A stretch of 64,000 bases of DNA from Tropicimonas aquimaris (GCF_042676185.1 NZ_JBHTJT010000006.1:324522-388521), one strand, 5' to 3'. Positions 54,506 to 63,306 are shown, counted from the first letter of the stretch. Numbers and translations are program-made. The notes: generated by a model not told the origin, from the letters alone.

Positions 54506-55729
54506 CTACCCCTGGGTCTTGGGCTCCTTGCGCGCCGCATCAGCGGCAGGTCGGCCCATCGAAACCAGACGCGCCATCTCTCGCAGCCTCTCCTCGGCGT
54601 GGCGAAAGAACATGGTGTAGCCCTCGCAGAAGTAATTGTGCCCAGGCTCTCCGTCTCGAGCCTTGGAAATTCGATGTTTCGGGCAACCGCCGTTGCAAGC
54701 GAAGCGGTAGTCGCAGGCCTTGCATTGCCCCGTCAGAGTGGTCGCTTTTGCCTGCCCGAACTCCGCCTGTCGCTCGGTCCACAACATGTCACGCATCGGG
54801 GTCTCGGTGATCCGGCCGAGCCGGTATTCGGGATAGACGTAGTGATCGCAGGAAAACAGACTGCCGTCATGTTCCAGTGCCAGGCTGTCGCCGCAGGTCT
54901 CGGCAAACACGCACAGCCCGCCCGGCGCACCAACCCACTTGCCAAGCATCACGTCAAAATGCTGGACAAAGACCTTGCCGATATCGCTGCGGAACCAGAT
55001 GTCGAAGACATCGCACAGAAATTTGCCATAGGCGCGCGGGCTGACGCTCCATTCTGTCACGCTGTTGCCCGGGTCCATGTCGACCTGCGGCGCGCCTGCC
55101 AGACCGTCGGCGCCATTGCGTTCGACGATGGGAATGAACTGCATATAGTCGATGCCCAACCCCTTGAGGAAGCGATAGACCTCCTTGCCCTTGCCGCCAT
55201 TGGCGCGGTGTACGGTTGTCAGCGAGTTATGCTCCACCTCGTGACGCTGCAGGATCTCGAGGCCACGCATGACCTTGTCGAAGGTCGGCTGTCCCTGGCG
55301 GTCGATCCGGTAGCGGTCATGGACCTTCTTGGGTCCGTCGATGCTGATGCCGATCAGGAAGCCGGCGTCATGCAGAAATCTCCCCCAATCCTCGTCAAGC
55401 AACATGCCGTTGGTCTGAAATGCGTTGGTAATTGTTGTACGCGCCGGCGCGTATTTGGCCTGCAAGTCCACGATCTTCCGGAAGTAGTCCACGCCAAGCA
55501 TGGTAGGTTCGCCGCCCTGCCAGGCGAAATTGATCTCGGCCATACCAGCCTCGAGCGAATTTTCGATGACCTGCCGGATGTAGCTTTCCAACACCTCGTC
55601 CGACATTCGGAACTTCTTCTCGGCGGGATAAAGCTTCAATTTTTCAAGATAGTAGCAGTACTTGCAATCGATATTGCACCGCGGTCCGATTGGTTTCGTC
55701 ATGACGTTGAACGGGCGCGGTTGTGTCAC
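54506..55729 (-). CDS. Radical SAM/SPASM enzyme of the anaerobic sulfatase-maturase type
   Basis: A 407-aa radical SAM protein. The [4Fe-4S]-SAM motif CNIDCKYCYY is at residues 19-28. FAWQGGEPTMLGVDYFRK near residue 69 and FQTNGMLLDEDW near residue 104 follow. The C-terminal SPASM cysteines include CGDSLALEHDGSLFSCDHYV and CKACDYRFACNGGCPKHR. Such enzymes convert a Cys or Ser of sulfatases to formylglycine. No sulfatase gene is in the window, so it is orphaned here; a related peptide-modifying role is possible. Confidence 0.9.
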   Translation of the reverse strand: MTQPRPFNVMTKPIGPRCNIDCKYCYYLEKLKLYPAEKKFRMSDEVLESYIRQVIENSLEAGMAEINFAWQGGEPTMLGVDYFRKIVDLQAKYAPARTTITNAFQTNGMLLDEDWGRFLHDAGFLIGISIDGPKKVHDRYRIDRQGQPTFDKVMRGLEILQRHEVEHNSLTTVHRANGGKGKEVYRFLKGLGIDYMQFIPIVERNGADGLAGAPQVDMDPGNSVTEWSVSPRAYGKFLCDVFDIWFRSDIGKVFVQHFDVMLGKWVGAPGGLCVFAETCGDSLALEHDGSLFSCDHYVYPEYRLGRITETPMRDMLWTERQAEFGQAKATTLTGQCKACDYRFACNGGCPKHRISKARDGEPGHNYFCEGYTMFFRHAEERLREMARLVSMGRPAADAARKEPKTQG

Positions 55730-56816
55730 TGGGGCTTTCTCACTTCAGGGCGCCTATCGGGTCGTTACGATCCGGATCAGGCACGATCTCCAGCACTCCG
55801 CTTACCCCAGCGGCGATAACCAGTAAACCGCGGGAGAGCGTGGAGGGCGTCGGCGCCACGCCCCGCACGTGCCGGTCAGCGCGCACAAAGCGCTTCGTGG
55901 TCGGATTGAAGCGTCGCCCTTCAGGCGCACACGTATGCGGATCCGTCCGATGGTCTGCTCCCCCTTCACAGCCCGGCGGCCACAGCTGCTGAAGCAGTTC
56001 ACCAGGCTGGCCGCAACGAATCCTCATTCCCGCGTGCATCTCAGCAGCACGTATCGCCCCTTCCGGACTCGCCTCTGTGCCGCCTCGCGCGACGGCTGAA
56101 GTGAAAGCAATTCAACCTGTTGCACCATCTCTCCGCAACTTCGCAACCGACCAAGGGAGTCAATGATGCGTGCGGCGACAGAATGCGGCCCATAGCCGTC
56201 CGGCAGTGGCATGTGAGGAGAGACTGGCAAGTCGTCGAGCGTAAATGCCATGCGCATGGATCATCCTCCTCAGCGGCAGATCGACGGTCTCATGCACTTT
56301 GTGGGCAGGCAAGCAGCAACCGGTCTTCTGCAGTATGAACGGTGAACAATGCTGCGCTCGGGATGAATTTCAACTCTCGTATGTACCCGACATTGGCGTT
56401 GGAACCAACCAGCGTCGAATGGGCGGACACTGCGGACGTCGCTCCACTCGGGTGTAATCGTGTCAGTTCAAGCGCCAAGTGGAATGGCGGTCGGGCTCAT
56501 CTCGGCGGCAACGTCCACCTCGTGATCCCGATAGGCCGCGAACACCGTCTCCCGCAGCCAGGTGTTCACGGGATCTGTCGCGTGACCGGCCAGGCAGGTA
56601 ATTGCAATAGCGGATCAATTGCCCTTTCTGCAGGTCGGCCCATCGCACAACTATGTCGAAGGAGATGCACCAGCCGACCAAAACACGCTTTGCCCACGGC
56701 CGGTCCGGACCAGGTATGCGCGGAATTTTGGTTTTGTTTTTGTCGCTCCGTAAGTTAGCCTGCCTGTACCACCCAGCTTCGACCGACTTTGGCCTGGGCA
56801 CTCGATGGAGATCGTC
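55730..56816. other. Degenerate region of about 1.1 kb with gene remnants
   Basis: It holds no intact gene. At 55740-55841 (minus) a short in-frame tail ending DPDRNDPIGALK could be the end of a lost upstream gene. At 56024-56257 lies a polysaccharide-deacetylase remnant. Around 56463-56660 (minus) a stretch reading NTWLRETVFAAYRDHEVDVA could be the end of a decayed regulator gene. Confidence 0.5.
56024..56257 (-). pseudogene. Polysaccharide-deacetylase N-terminal remnant
   Basis: A 77-aa reading frame starting MRMAFTLDDLPVSPHMPLPD then GYGPHSVAARIIDSL, the usual N-terminus (TLDD motif) of PuuE/NodB-like deacetylases. The rest of the NodB domain (His-x3-His) is missing and the frame changes character after about residue 37. 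Read as a truncated, decayed gene; family call from the first 35 residues only. Confidence 0.5.
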
Positions 56817-57302
56817 ATGACCCAGATTATTCAAGTGGCTGCGATCGCACTTGCGACGCTCGGGACCGGGGCGGCGACGATGTCTGTTATGAACGAGGAC
56901 ATTCCCGACCTGCAGGTGCCCGAAGGCGCATGGGCCTCGACCGGCGCACTCGACGATCGGGCCTTTACGGTCCATGGCGTCGACGTCGGGAGCGGTGCGG
57001 TCCTCGAAGACGAACTGTTGTTTCGCGACGGGACGTTCCAGTCCGTCGACTGCCAGAATTATTGCGATTTTGGCTGGTCCGACTACCAGACAAAGGAGAT
57101 CGATGGCGTGATCCATTTCACCGCCACGGCCATTTGTCCCGATGCGCCGCACACAGTGGTATTTTATGGCCAGGTCGACGGCGATGCGATCACGCTCGAA
57201 GGGACTTGGACCACCCGCCGCTGGTACTGGACGAACCAGATCGTGATGGAGGCGTCGGGCACGGCCACCGATTTCGACAACGCGATCGCTGTGTCGGGCT
57301 GA
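56817..57302 (+). CDS. Hypothetical secreted protein
   Basis: A 161-aa product with a likely signal peptide (IIQVAAIALATLGTGAATM) and an acidic, beta-rich mature domain with three Cys (SVDCQNYCDFGWSDYQ, TATAICPDAPH). The C-terminal half (GQVDGDAITLEGTWTTRRWY, QIVMEASGTATD) looks like a small lipocalin- or calycin-like barrel, but I do not recognise a family. The ATG at 56817 has GGAG six bases upstream. It is followed after 10 bp by a membrane-protein gene, so the two probably form an operon. Confidence 0.65.
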   Translation: MTQIIQVAAIALATLGTGAATMSVMNEDIPDLQVPEGAWASTGALDDRAFTVHGVDVGSGAVLEDELLFRDGTFQSVDCQNYCDFGWSDYQTKEIDGVIHFTATAICPDAPHTVVFYGQVDGDAITLEGTWTTRRWYWTNQIVMEASGTATDFDNAIAVSG

Positions 57303-57312
57303 GATCCGCACC

Positions 57313-57969
57313 ATGCGCCCAGCCGGCCCGTCGCTGGCCAGTATCCTCCTGCGCGTCGCGATCCTGATCGCCCTGCTGGTGCTGGCAACTTGGGGCGCGC
57401 ACATGATCCGCGATGCTTTGAACCTGCAGATCCGTCCCGACAACGAACAGCAGGTTCACCGCATGATCATGTTCGGCGCCGCCGCCTATATCGGGCTGCT
57501 CGCGCTGCCCTTCGTGCCAGGGGCCGAGATCGGGTTGGCCATGCTTGCGGCCTTCGGCCCGGCCATCGCCCCGCTGATCTATGTCTGCACGGTCGCGTCC
57601 ATGATGCTTGCATACGGGGCGGGGCGGTTCCTGCCCATTGAGGAGTTGCGGCGGGTCTTGTCGGCCCTGCGAATGCACCGAGCCGCGGATCTAGTCGCCC
57701 GAGCTGGCCCATTGTCGGGGGACGAGCGCCTGGCGATGCTGCTGGACGGGCAGTCGGCGCGAGCACTTCGGCTTGCCATACGATATCGTTATGTCGCGCT
57801 GGCTGTGGCTGTGAACACGCCCGGAAACTCGGTCATCGGCGGCGGGGGTGGCATTATGCTCATGGCAGGGCTCAGCGGCATTTTTTCGCCGTTGGCGATC
57901 GTCGCGACGATCGCGCTTGCTGTCTCTCCCGTACCGTTGGCGGTGGTGTTCTTCGGATTGCGGTTCTGA
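57313..57969 (+). CDS. Polytopic membrane protein, function unknown (DedA/TVP38-like pattern)
   Basis: A 218-aa protein with about five hydrophobic segments. The arrangement GLLALPFVPGAEIGLAMLAA with a following small-residue-rich segment, and the C-terminal VNTPGNSVIGGGGGIMLMAG before the last helix, recalls the re-entrant-loop motifs of VTT/DedA-type proteins, but the match is loose. It follows the 161-aa secreted protein by 10 bp. An IS3 element begins 57 bp behind it. Confidence 0.6.
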   Translation: MRPAGPSLASILLRVAILIALLVLATWGAHMIRDALNLQIRPDNEQQVHRMIMFGAAAYIGLLALPFVPGAEIGLAMLAAFGPAIAPLIYVCTVASMMLAYGAGRFLPIEELRRVLSALRMHRAADLVARAGPLSGDERLAMLLDGQSARALRLAIRYRYVALAVAVNTPGNSVIGGGGGIMLMAGLSGIFSPLAIVATIALAVSPVPLAVVFFGLRF

Positions 57970-58077
57970 CGCGAGAGTCATGCGGCGCCCGCGCGTTGCT
58001 TCGCGTGACCTCGGACGCCGCAGATCTGTACCGACCCAGTGAAATCCTGCTCATGCTACAAGGAGTAAAACGTAGCG

Positions 58078-58395
58078 ATGAGTGGACCATTGGACGACAG
58101 CATCAAGCGTTGGACGGCGAAGCGTAAAACGGCCCTGGTGATCGAGATCATTCAGGGCAAGACGACGGTGGCGGAGGCGAGCCGGTCATTTGATCTGTCC
58201 CCCTCCGAGATCGAGGGCTGGGTCGAGGATGCGAAGCGCGGCATGGAGAACTCCTTGCGGGCCAATCCCCTCGACATCCGCGAGCAATATGAGAAGCAGC
58301 TGAAGGATCTGCAGGAAGCCTACGGCGCGGCCATGCTGGAGCTGCGCGCCCGAAAAAAGCTGCAGGCCCTCATGGAGCGGGAGGACGGCAATTGA
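58078..58395 (+). CDS. IS3-family transposase OrfA
   Basis: A 105-aa helix-turn-helix protein (TAKRKTALVIEIIQGKTTVA, then EASRSFDLSPSEIEGWV) with a C-terminal leucine-zipper-like helix. It precedes OrfB with a 4-bp overlap in the -1 frame, the usual site of programmed frameshifting. It is intact. Confidence 0.85.
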   Translation: MSGPLDDSIKRWTAKRKTALVIEIIQGKTTVAEASRSFDLSPSEIEGWVEDAKRGMENSLRANPLDIREQYEKQLKDLQEAYGAAMLELRARKKLQALMEREDGN

Positions 58396-59213
58396 TCCGG
58401 ACGCTCCATGAGGGCCTGCTGGCGGAGGGTGTCTCGGTGCCGCTGACCAGGCTTTGTGCCTGGTTCGGCGTGCCGCGGCGGACGGTCTACTACAAGCCGA
58501 CCAAGTCTGCGCCGAAGGTCGATCCGCGTATTGCGGAGCCGATCAAGGCGATGATCGAGAAGGAGCCGTCCTTCGGCTATCGCACCGTGGCCTGGCTTCT
58601 TGGCTTCAACAAGAACACGGTGCAACGGGCGTTCCAGATCAAGGGCTGGCAGGTGCGAAAGCGGCCGATCGGGATGCGGCCGCGCATCGAGGCCGTGCCC
58701 TCGGTCGCCACAGCCCCGAACGAGCGCTGGTCAACTGACCTGTGCCGGGTCTGGGCTGGCCGCGACGGTTGGACAACGTTGGCCCTGGTCATCGACTGCC
58801 ACACCCGTGAGCTTCTGGGCTGGCACCTGTGACGGGCCGGAAAGTCTTCGACGGCTGCCAGCGCCTTGGAGCATGCCCTGATCAGCCGGTTCGGCACGCT
58901 CGGCAAGGTGCCGCAGGAGTTCCTTCTGAGGTCCGACAACGGACTGGTCTTCACATCGCGCCACTACACCGCGCTGGTGCGCAACTACGGGCTGAAGCAG
59001 GAGTTCATCACCCCGCACTGCCCGCAGCAGAACGGCATGGTCGAACGCGTGATCCGGACGCTGAAGGAGCAATGCATCCACCGGCAGCGCTTCGACAGCA
59101 TCCAGCACGCGACGCGCGCCATCGGCGACTGGATCAGCTTCTACAACCATGGCCGCCCACATCAGGCGCTGGACATGAAAACCCCCGCTGAGGCATTCGC
59201 ATTAGCAGCTTAA
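58392..59213 (+). pseudogene. IS3-family transposase OrfB interrupted by an in-frame TGA
   Basis: One reading frame with a single stop (58830-58832) splits the rve integrase. The first part holds the HTH_21 region and the first catalytic Asp (ERWSTDLCRVWAG). The second holds FLLRSDNGLVFTS with the second Asp and NGMVERVIRTLKEQ with the Glu, ending YNHGRPHQALDMKTPAEAF. The sequence on both sides of TGA stays in frame (GWHL*RAGKSSTAASALEHAL), so this is a point nonsense mutation, not a frameshift. Confidence 0.85.
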
Positions 59214-59626
59214 CCTAAGCAGATTCCGCTGGGTCGATACATCTCCACCATGCGGACGAACTTGCGGTGCTCCGCGTGGCGCAAAGCCTGGACCGCCTTG
59301 AACACCACCGAGTTCCTCATGGCAGCATCCGAGATGTCGAGATCCCGTTCCGCCATGACGCGCTCGGCGAGATCGCGCGTGGTCATATCCCCGTCGACGT
59401 CAAGATGGCGGACACAGATGTCGGCGATCTCTCCCTTCTTGAAGAAGCCATGGCTGACCATGTAGCGCGCCCGCTGCCGCTCCGGGGCAGCGAACAGTTC
59501 GATCGTCGCGTTCAAGTGCGCGAGGTCGTGCTTCGCATGGGCGATCTGCGCCTCATAGGCCTTGAACCTACCAAGGATCTCGGCGCGCTTCTGTGTCAGA
59601 GTCTGGATCACCAACGGTTCGGACAT
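59210..59626 (-). pseudogene. Hypothetical protein gene truncated by the IS element
   Basis: A 138-aa frame beginning MSEPLVIQTLTQKRAEILGR with a coiled-coil N-terminal half (about residues 8-48) and a helical C-terminal half (AEHRKFVRMVEM). Its last residues (YRPSGICLG) and its stop are encoded by the IS right end (59210-59241), so the natural 3' end is lost. Proteins with this coiled-coil pattern are often found near transposons in alphaproteobacteria, from memory; function unknown. Confidence 0.6.
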
Positions 59627-59689
59627 GCCGACATTGAAACCGACGCAGCGTCCCCGATCCAGCCGGCAACTTGGTGCATTTGCTACCTA

Positions 59690-59868
59690 AGACCGAGTGC
59701 CTGAACGAGCACCTGTTCACCAACCTGCGCCATGCCCGCCAATCGATTGCGGCATGGCGCGAAGGCTACAACCACCACCGCCCATATTCGAGCCTCGACG
59801 GGCTCACACCGTGGGACTATCACCAACGGTCGAAAGAGGACCAAAACCTGAACAGAACTAACCTATAA
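59690..59868 (+). pseudogene. IS3-family OrfB C-terminal fragment
   Basis: A fragment reading ECLNEHLFTNLRHARQSIAA, then WREGYNHHRPYSSLDGLTPW and DYHQRSKEDQNLNRTNL to a stop at 59868. This is the end of an rve-type transposase of a different IS3 subgroup from the element at 58027. Upstream coding sequence is missing. Confidence 0.75.
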
Positions 59869-60129
59869 ACGCGGATCTTTCGGGGAGCAGGTTACTCGCA
59901 AACTGCGGGTGATCCCGTGCCAAAGTATTTCTCGGCGGCGCCAAGCGAATGGCATTGAGAGAACTAGGAGTCCATCAGTTCTATTCAGGTGGAGCTGGCG
60001 CAACGGACCAAGGGCGCAAGGACACAACGACTGCCTCCACGAGTTCTGACCCCATCGGATGGTCCGGTTTCAGTCTTGCTGCATGATGGGGCTGGGTTCT
60101 ACGGTCGGGGTGGCCGGCGAAGTGGCTCC

Positions 60130-60463
60130 GTGGAGTCCCCCCGGTTTCGTGGACGGTTAGGCGCTTAGCTTCTGAATCGCATCCAGGGCTTCCCTTTCCT
60201 AGTCGATCGGCGAGCGATATCCCAGAGCCGAGTGGCGTCGGCCCGGATTGTACCAGCCTTCAATGAACTCGAAGATTGCCATGCGTGCCTCCGCCTTGGT
60301 CCGGAACATGCGACGGTCGAGCAACTCGCATTCGAAGGTGGCGAAGAAGCTCTCGCACATTGCGTTGTCGTAGACGTCGCCGACCGATCCCATCGAGGGT
60401 CGGCCCCCGGCTTCCTTGCAGCGCGGGCCGAAAGCCACGGAGGTGGGGACTTCACCCCGTTTC
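60130..60463 (-). pseudogene. IS3-family OrfB C-terminal fragment with nonsense codon
   Basis: The minus strand reads SVAFGPRCKEAGGRPSMGSV, GDVYDNAMCESFFATFECEL, then FIEGWYNPGRRHSALGYRSP ID-stop. After the TAG at 60199 the same frame goes on EREALDAIQKLSA to a natural-looking stop at 60157, with an IS-end-like CCCCCCGGTTTCGTGGAC beyond. It is therefore a truncated copy with one nonsense mutation. Confidence 0.75.
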
Positions 60464-60474
60464 TGGTCCGGTCG

Positions 60475-60579
60475 TCATGCGACCTTTCGGGTTGGTTGAA
60501 GTTGGGCTGCAAAGGCGTTCGGCGTCAAGTTTCCGAGCGCCGAATGCGGCCGGTTTTCGTTGTAATCAATCCTCCACCG
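60475..60579 (-). pseudogene. Short IS3-family OrfB 3' fragment
   Basis: The minus strand reads WRIDYNENRPHSALGNLTPN then AFAAQLQPTRKVA and a stop at 60475, the classic end of an rve-type IS3 transposase of yet another subgroup. It joins directly to the previous fragment and, on its other side, to an inverted array of 9-bp repeats. Confidence 0.75.
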
Positions 60580-60580
60580 G

Positions 60581-60653
60581 TGCTAAACGTGCTAATCGTG
60601 CTAATCCGCCCCCAACCGAGCCGCACCGTTTAGCACGTTTAGCACGTTTAGCA
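60581..60653. repeat. Inverted array of 9-bp repeats (3 + 3)
   Basis: TGCTAAACG, TGCTAATCG, TGCTAATCC (60581-60607), a 19-bp spacer, then CGTTTAGCA three times (60627-60653). The right arm is the inverse complement of the left arm's unit, so the whole forms a 27-bp-arm hairpin with a few mismatches. Confidence 0.8.
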
Positions 60654-60845
60654 CGGCCAGAGGTTCCAAATCCCGAAACGGCAGCGCCGCTCTCGACACC
60701 CGCCGAATGCCAGCATGGCCTGTATGCCGCGGGTCGCCCGCGCACTTGGACAGGCCGCGTCGTATCCATTGACGAGTACCGACGGCTCTCGGATTGGCAA
60801 AGGCATGGACCGAACGGGAGGATCTGGAACGGGAGCACGCAGTGA
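60582..60845 (+). pseudogene. C-terminal fragment of a mobile-element-associated protein
   Basis: Open in one plus-strand frame to TGA at 60843-60845: AKRANRANPPPTEPHRLARL, ARLARPEVPN, then GRPRTWTGRVVSIDEYRRLS and DWQRHGPNGRIWNGSTQ. The tail TWTGRVVS...W.RHGPNGR.WNG looks like the conserved end of a hypothetical protein on alphaproteobacterial mobile elements (from memory). No start codon or upstream part remains, because the transposase fragment abuts it. The 9-bp repeats encode the ANRAN and RLARLARLAR runs. Confidence 0.5.
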
Positions 60846-60863
60846 TGGGTGGTTCCGGAAGAC

Positions 60864-61058
60864 TCAACCTGAACGCTTCAACACCTTGTCAACTTCAAGC
60901 TGGTCGATGCCGAGCGCGTCAGCCGCGGCCCTCAGCATCCAAGCGCCACTGTCGAGCATGGCAACGTCATAGCGATCCCGCCAGACCTCCCGCGCCCATG
61001 GCACCATATCGTCCGGCAGAAGGTCGGTTATGCTTCCGGGTCGTGCGCGTCTGGGCAT
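60864..61058 (-). CDS. Small hypothetical protein (64 aa)
   Basis: MPRRARPGSITDLLPDDMVP continuing to LGIDQLEVDKVLKRSG. It is acidic/basic mixed and probably helical, with no recognised domain. The start at 61058 is the first ATG within a coding-looking stretch; its ribosome-binding site is weak. Its sequence looks coding, but it may be the end of a decayed gene, since it sits between mobile-element debris and the amidohydrolase. Confidence 0.4.
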   Translation of the reverse strand: MPRRARPGSITDLLPDDMVPWAREVWRDRYDVAMLDSGAWMLRAAADALGIDQLEVDKVLKRSG

Positions 61059-61295
61059 AGCTCGCCATTGTTCATGATTTGTTCGAACGCAATACAGCAC
61101 CATGATTGCTTCGGGATCAAGGGGGCAGCCTGCTTCCTGTTCTGAGAGGGCTTGGCCGCCAACTTGCCCCAATCCACAACAAGCGACTGCTTTGCTGACG
61201 TTGCGATCATCCGACCAGAAAGGTCAGATGACCGCATCCATACTCAACTGCGCGAAGAAATAGGCTGCTTGGAGCAGAGCCCCCGGATCTCGAAG

Positions 61296-62639
61296 TCAGT
61301 TGAGAGTGTTCTTGTAAACCACGCCGTACTTGATGATGACGTCGAAGTTCTGTTCCGGATCGCTTACGAGATCGAGACTCTCCAAAGGGTTGCCATCCAC
61401 AAGGATCAGGTCGGCATAGGCACCTTCCTCGATCACGCCGAGCGGGCCCTGCGGATAGGGCGTAAGTTGGCCCGAGAGTTTCAGCAGTTCCGCGTTGTCA
61501 CAGGTTGCCATTTTGAGCGCTTCATACGGCGTGAACCAGTTTTGCAGTTTTGCAAGTTGCGCGCCCTGGCGCTTGGCGAGATCGGCGCTGAAGAGCGTGT
61601 CGGTGCCGAAGGCGATCTTCACACCCAACTCCTTGGCCGTGCGGTAGACGAAATCGGTGCCGTCGGTGACAGAGTTGTATTTCGCCTTCTGGAACGCGTT
61701 CAGCGCCGGTGCGTCTTCGTCATCGAGGAAAGGCTGCATGCTGAGCCAGACGTCGTTGTCGACAAAGCGCTGCAACGTTTCGCGGGTCGACATGTGGCCA
61801 TGCTCGACGCTCTTGACGCCCGCATCGATGGAATGGTTCACGGCCTCGTCGTTGATGGCGTGGGTCAGGACATAGGTGCCCCAGTTTTCCGCCTGCTCGA
61901 CCGCCGCTTCCAGCTCTTCCCTCGTGTATTGAATCGTGTGGATCGGGTCATAGCTCGACGTCACGCCGCCGCCGGCCATCAGCTTGATCTGCGTCGCGCC
62001 CTGCATCAGGTTCTCCCGGACGCGCTTGAGCACCTCGGGAACGCCGTCGGCGATGTAGAACATGTCGGAGGTCTCGAAGGAATGCAGCTTGTCCGGCGTG
62101 GCAGGCACGTCGCGGGTCACCCGGAAATCCATGTGACCCGCCGTTTGCGAGATGGCGGGGCCGGACGGAAAGACCCGCGGCCCTTCGATCAGGCCCTCGT
62201 CAGTGGCGCGGGCAATGTCGAACATCGGCCCGGCGGTGTCGCGCACGGTGGTGAAGCCGCGGTAGAGCGTGTCCCGCTGCGCGGCCGCCGTCAGCAGGTT
62301 CCAGTAACCCTCGTTGGTTGTCATCAGCTGGCCGATCGTTGCCGTGGCATAGACCCCATGCCAGTGCGCGTCGATCAGGCCGGGGATCAGCACGCGCCCG
62401 TCGGCGTCGATCACGGTTGCGAACTCGGGCGGTTCGAGGTCCGGCCCGATACGTGCGATCATCTGGCCCGCGATGAACACATCCTGACCTTCCACGAGCT
62501 CGGGCGAGCAGCCGGTGAAGATCTTTGCACCGCGGATGAGCACGGCATTGGGTGTGCCATCCGAACCAGCATCCTGCGCCATCCCGCTGGTGGGACCAAC
62601 GATTGCCGCGGTACAGAAAAGAAGTTTCAGGGCGCGCAT
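61296..62639 (-). CDS. Secreted amidohydrolase family protein
   Basis: A 447-aa metal-dependent hydrolase with a signal peptide (LKLLFCTAAIVGPTSGMA). The beta-barrel N-terminus (VLIRGAKIFTG) leads into metal ligands HxH in LIPGLIDAHWHGVY near residue 91, a likely carboxylated Lys in QIKLMAGGGVTSS, His in YVLTHAIND and SVEHGHMSTRE, and Asp in IAFGTDTLFS. The pattern fits imidazolonepropionase-like or Xaa-Pro-type dipeptidase amidohydrolases exported to the periplasm. Substrate unknown. Confidence 0.88.
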   Translation of the reverse strand: MRALKLLFCTAAIVGPTSGMAQDAGSDGTPNAVLIRGAKIFTGCSPELVEGQDVFIAGQMIARIGPDLEPPEFATVIDADGRVLIPGLIDAHWHGVYATATIGQLMTTNEGYWNLLTAAAQRDTLYRGFTTVRDTAGPMFDIARATDEGLIEGPRVFPSGPAISQTAGHMDFRVTRDVPATPDKLHSFETSDMFYIADGVPEVLKRVRENLMQGATQIKLMAGGGVTSSYDPIHTIQYTREELEAAVEQAENWGTYVLTHAINDEAVNHSIDAGVKSVEHGHMSTRETLQRFVDNDVWLSMQPFLDDEDAPALNAFQKAKYNSVTDGTDFVYRTAKELGVKIAFGTDTLFSADLAKRQGAQLAKLQNWFTPYEALKMATCDNAELLKLSGQLTPYPQGPLGVIEEGAYADLILVDGNPLESLDLVSDPEQNFDVIIKYGVVYKNTLN

Positions 62640-63237
62640 GGAGACCTCCCGCTATGTCGATGGATCGTGTTGATCGAATCGCGTTTGGGCCTCGCGAGGG
62701 AAGCGAACGCTACAGATTGGCCTGCCTTGCCCGCTGAACTCAAAACCCGATAATATGAACTTACTTGATTTTTAGTATGTGAGCCTTGTTATGCAAGCCA
62801 AACCGTGGCGCGGCTGATCCGCCCGCGTAGCGGAGCGTGCCGTGGTACCCTCAATGTCTGAACTGCGCAGCTTGCTGACCTCGACTGCTCGCGTGGTCTG
62901 CGACGCCACCGGCCGCTGATCTATCGGCAACTTTGCCGACCTTCCAGACCTTCGCTACGAAGGCGAAATCTCGCCATTTCGAGCGCGTAATCCAATAAGA
63001 GTGGCGGGGACAGGACCTTCTCTGCTGGGGCGTCGTAACCGTGCGCCGCGCACGCGGCGCGTTCCAGCGAGGCGCAAGCAGGCAGGCGCAAAAAGTGCCT
63101 TTCGCGGCGAGGACTTGGAAGTGGTCAACCGTGAAGTCGGGGTCGGCGCGTCTGATCCGGGCGGTTGACGGGATGACGTCTTGGCTACCAAGAATGCGTG
63201 GCTGAAACGCCCGCGCGATGAAAGGCTACCCTTACAT

Positions 63238-63260
63238 AACCCATAAATTAAGGGTTTTTT
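63238..63260 (+). terminator. Weak hairpin plus T6
   Basis: AACCC pairs with GGGTT around ATAAATTAA, followed by TTTT. There is no upstream plus-strand gene for it to serve, so it may be incidental. Confidence 0.3.
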
Positions 63261-63306
63261 GTTGATCATTATGATTGCGGTCAAAGCAGGGATCGTATCC
63301 CAACGG

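Larger units (their letters stand above)
58027..59241 (+). mobile_element. IS3-family insertion sequence, about 1215 bp, with imperfect inverted repeats
   Basis: The left end TGTACCGACCCAGTGAAATC matches the inverse complement of the right end (TGTATCGACCCAGCGGAATC) at 16 of 20 positions, and the similarity goes on for several more bases. Inside are an OrfA and an OrfB in overlapping frames, as is standard for IS3. No clear target duplication (ATC versus TCT flanks). OrfB carries an in-frame stop, so the copy is probably not autonomous. Confidence 0.85.

Noticed and set aside
59869..60129. Further IS sequence between the second and third transposase fragments
   Set aside because: The sequence looks like IS debris, but no reading frame or terminal repeat could be assigned with confidence.
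62930..63230. Possible tRNA or integration site near TTCGAGCGCG
   Set aside because: No cloverleaf can be drawn around it; the match to a T-loop is only a few bases.
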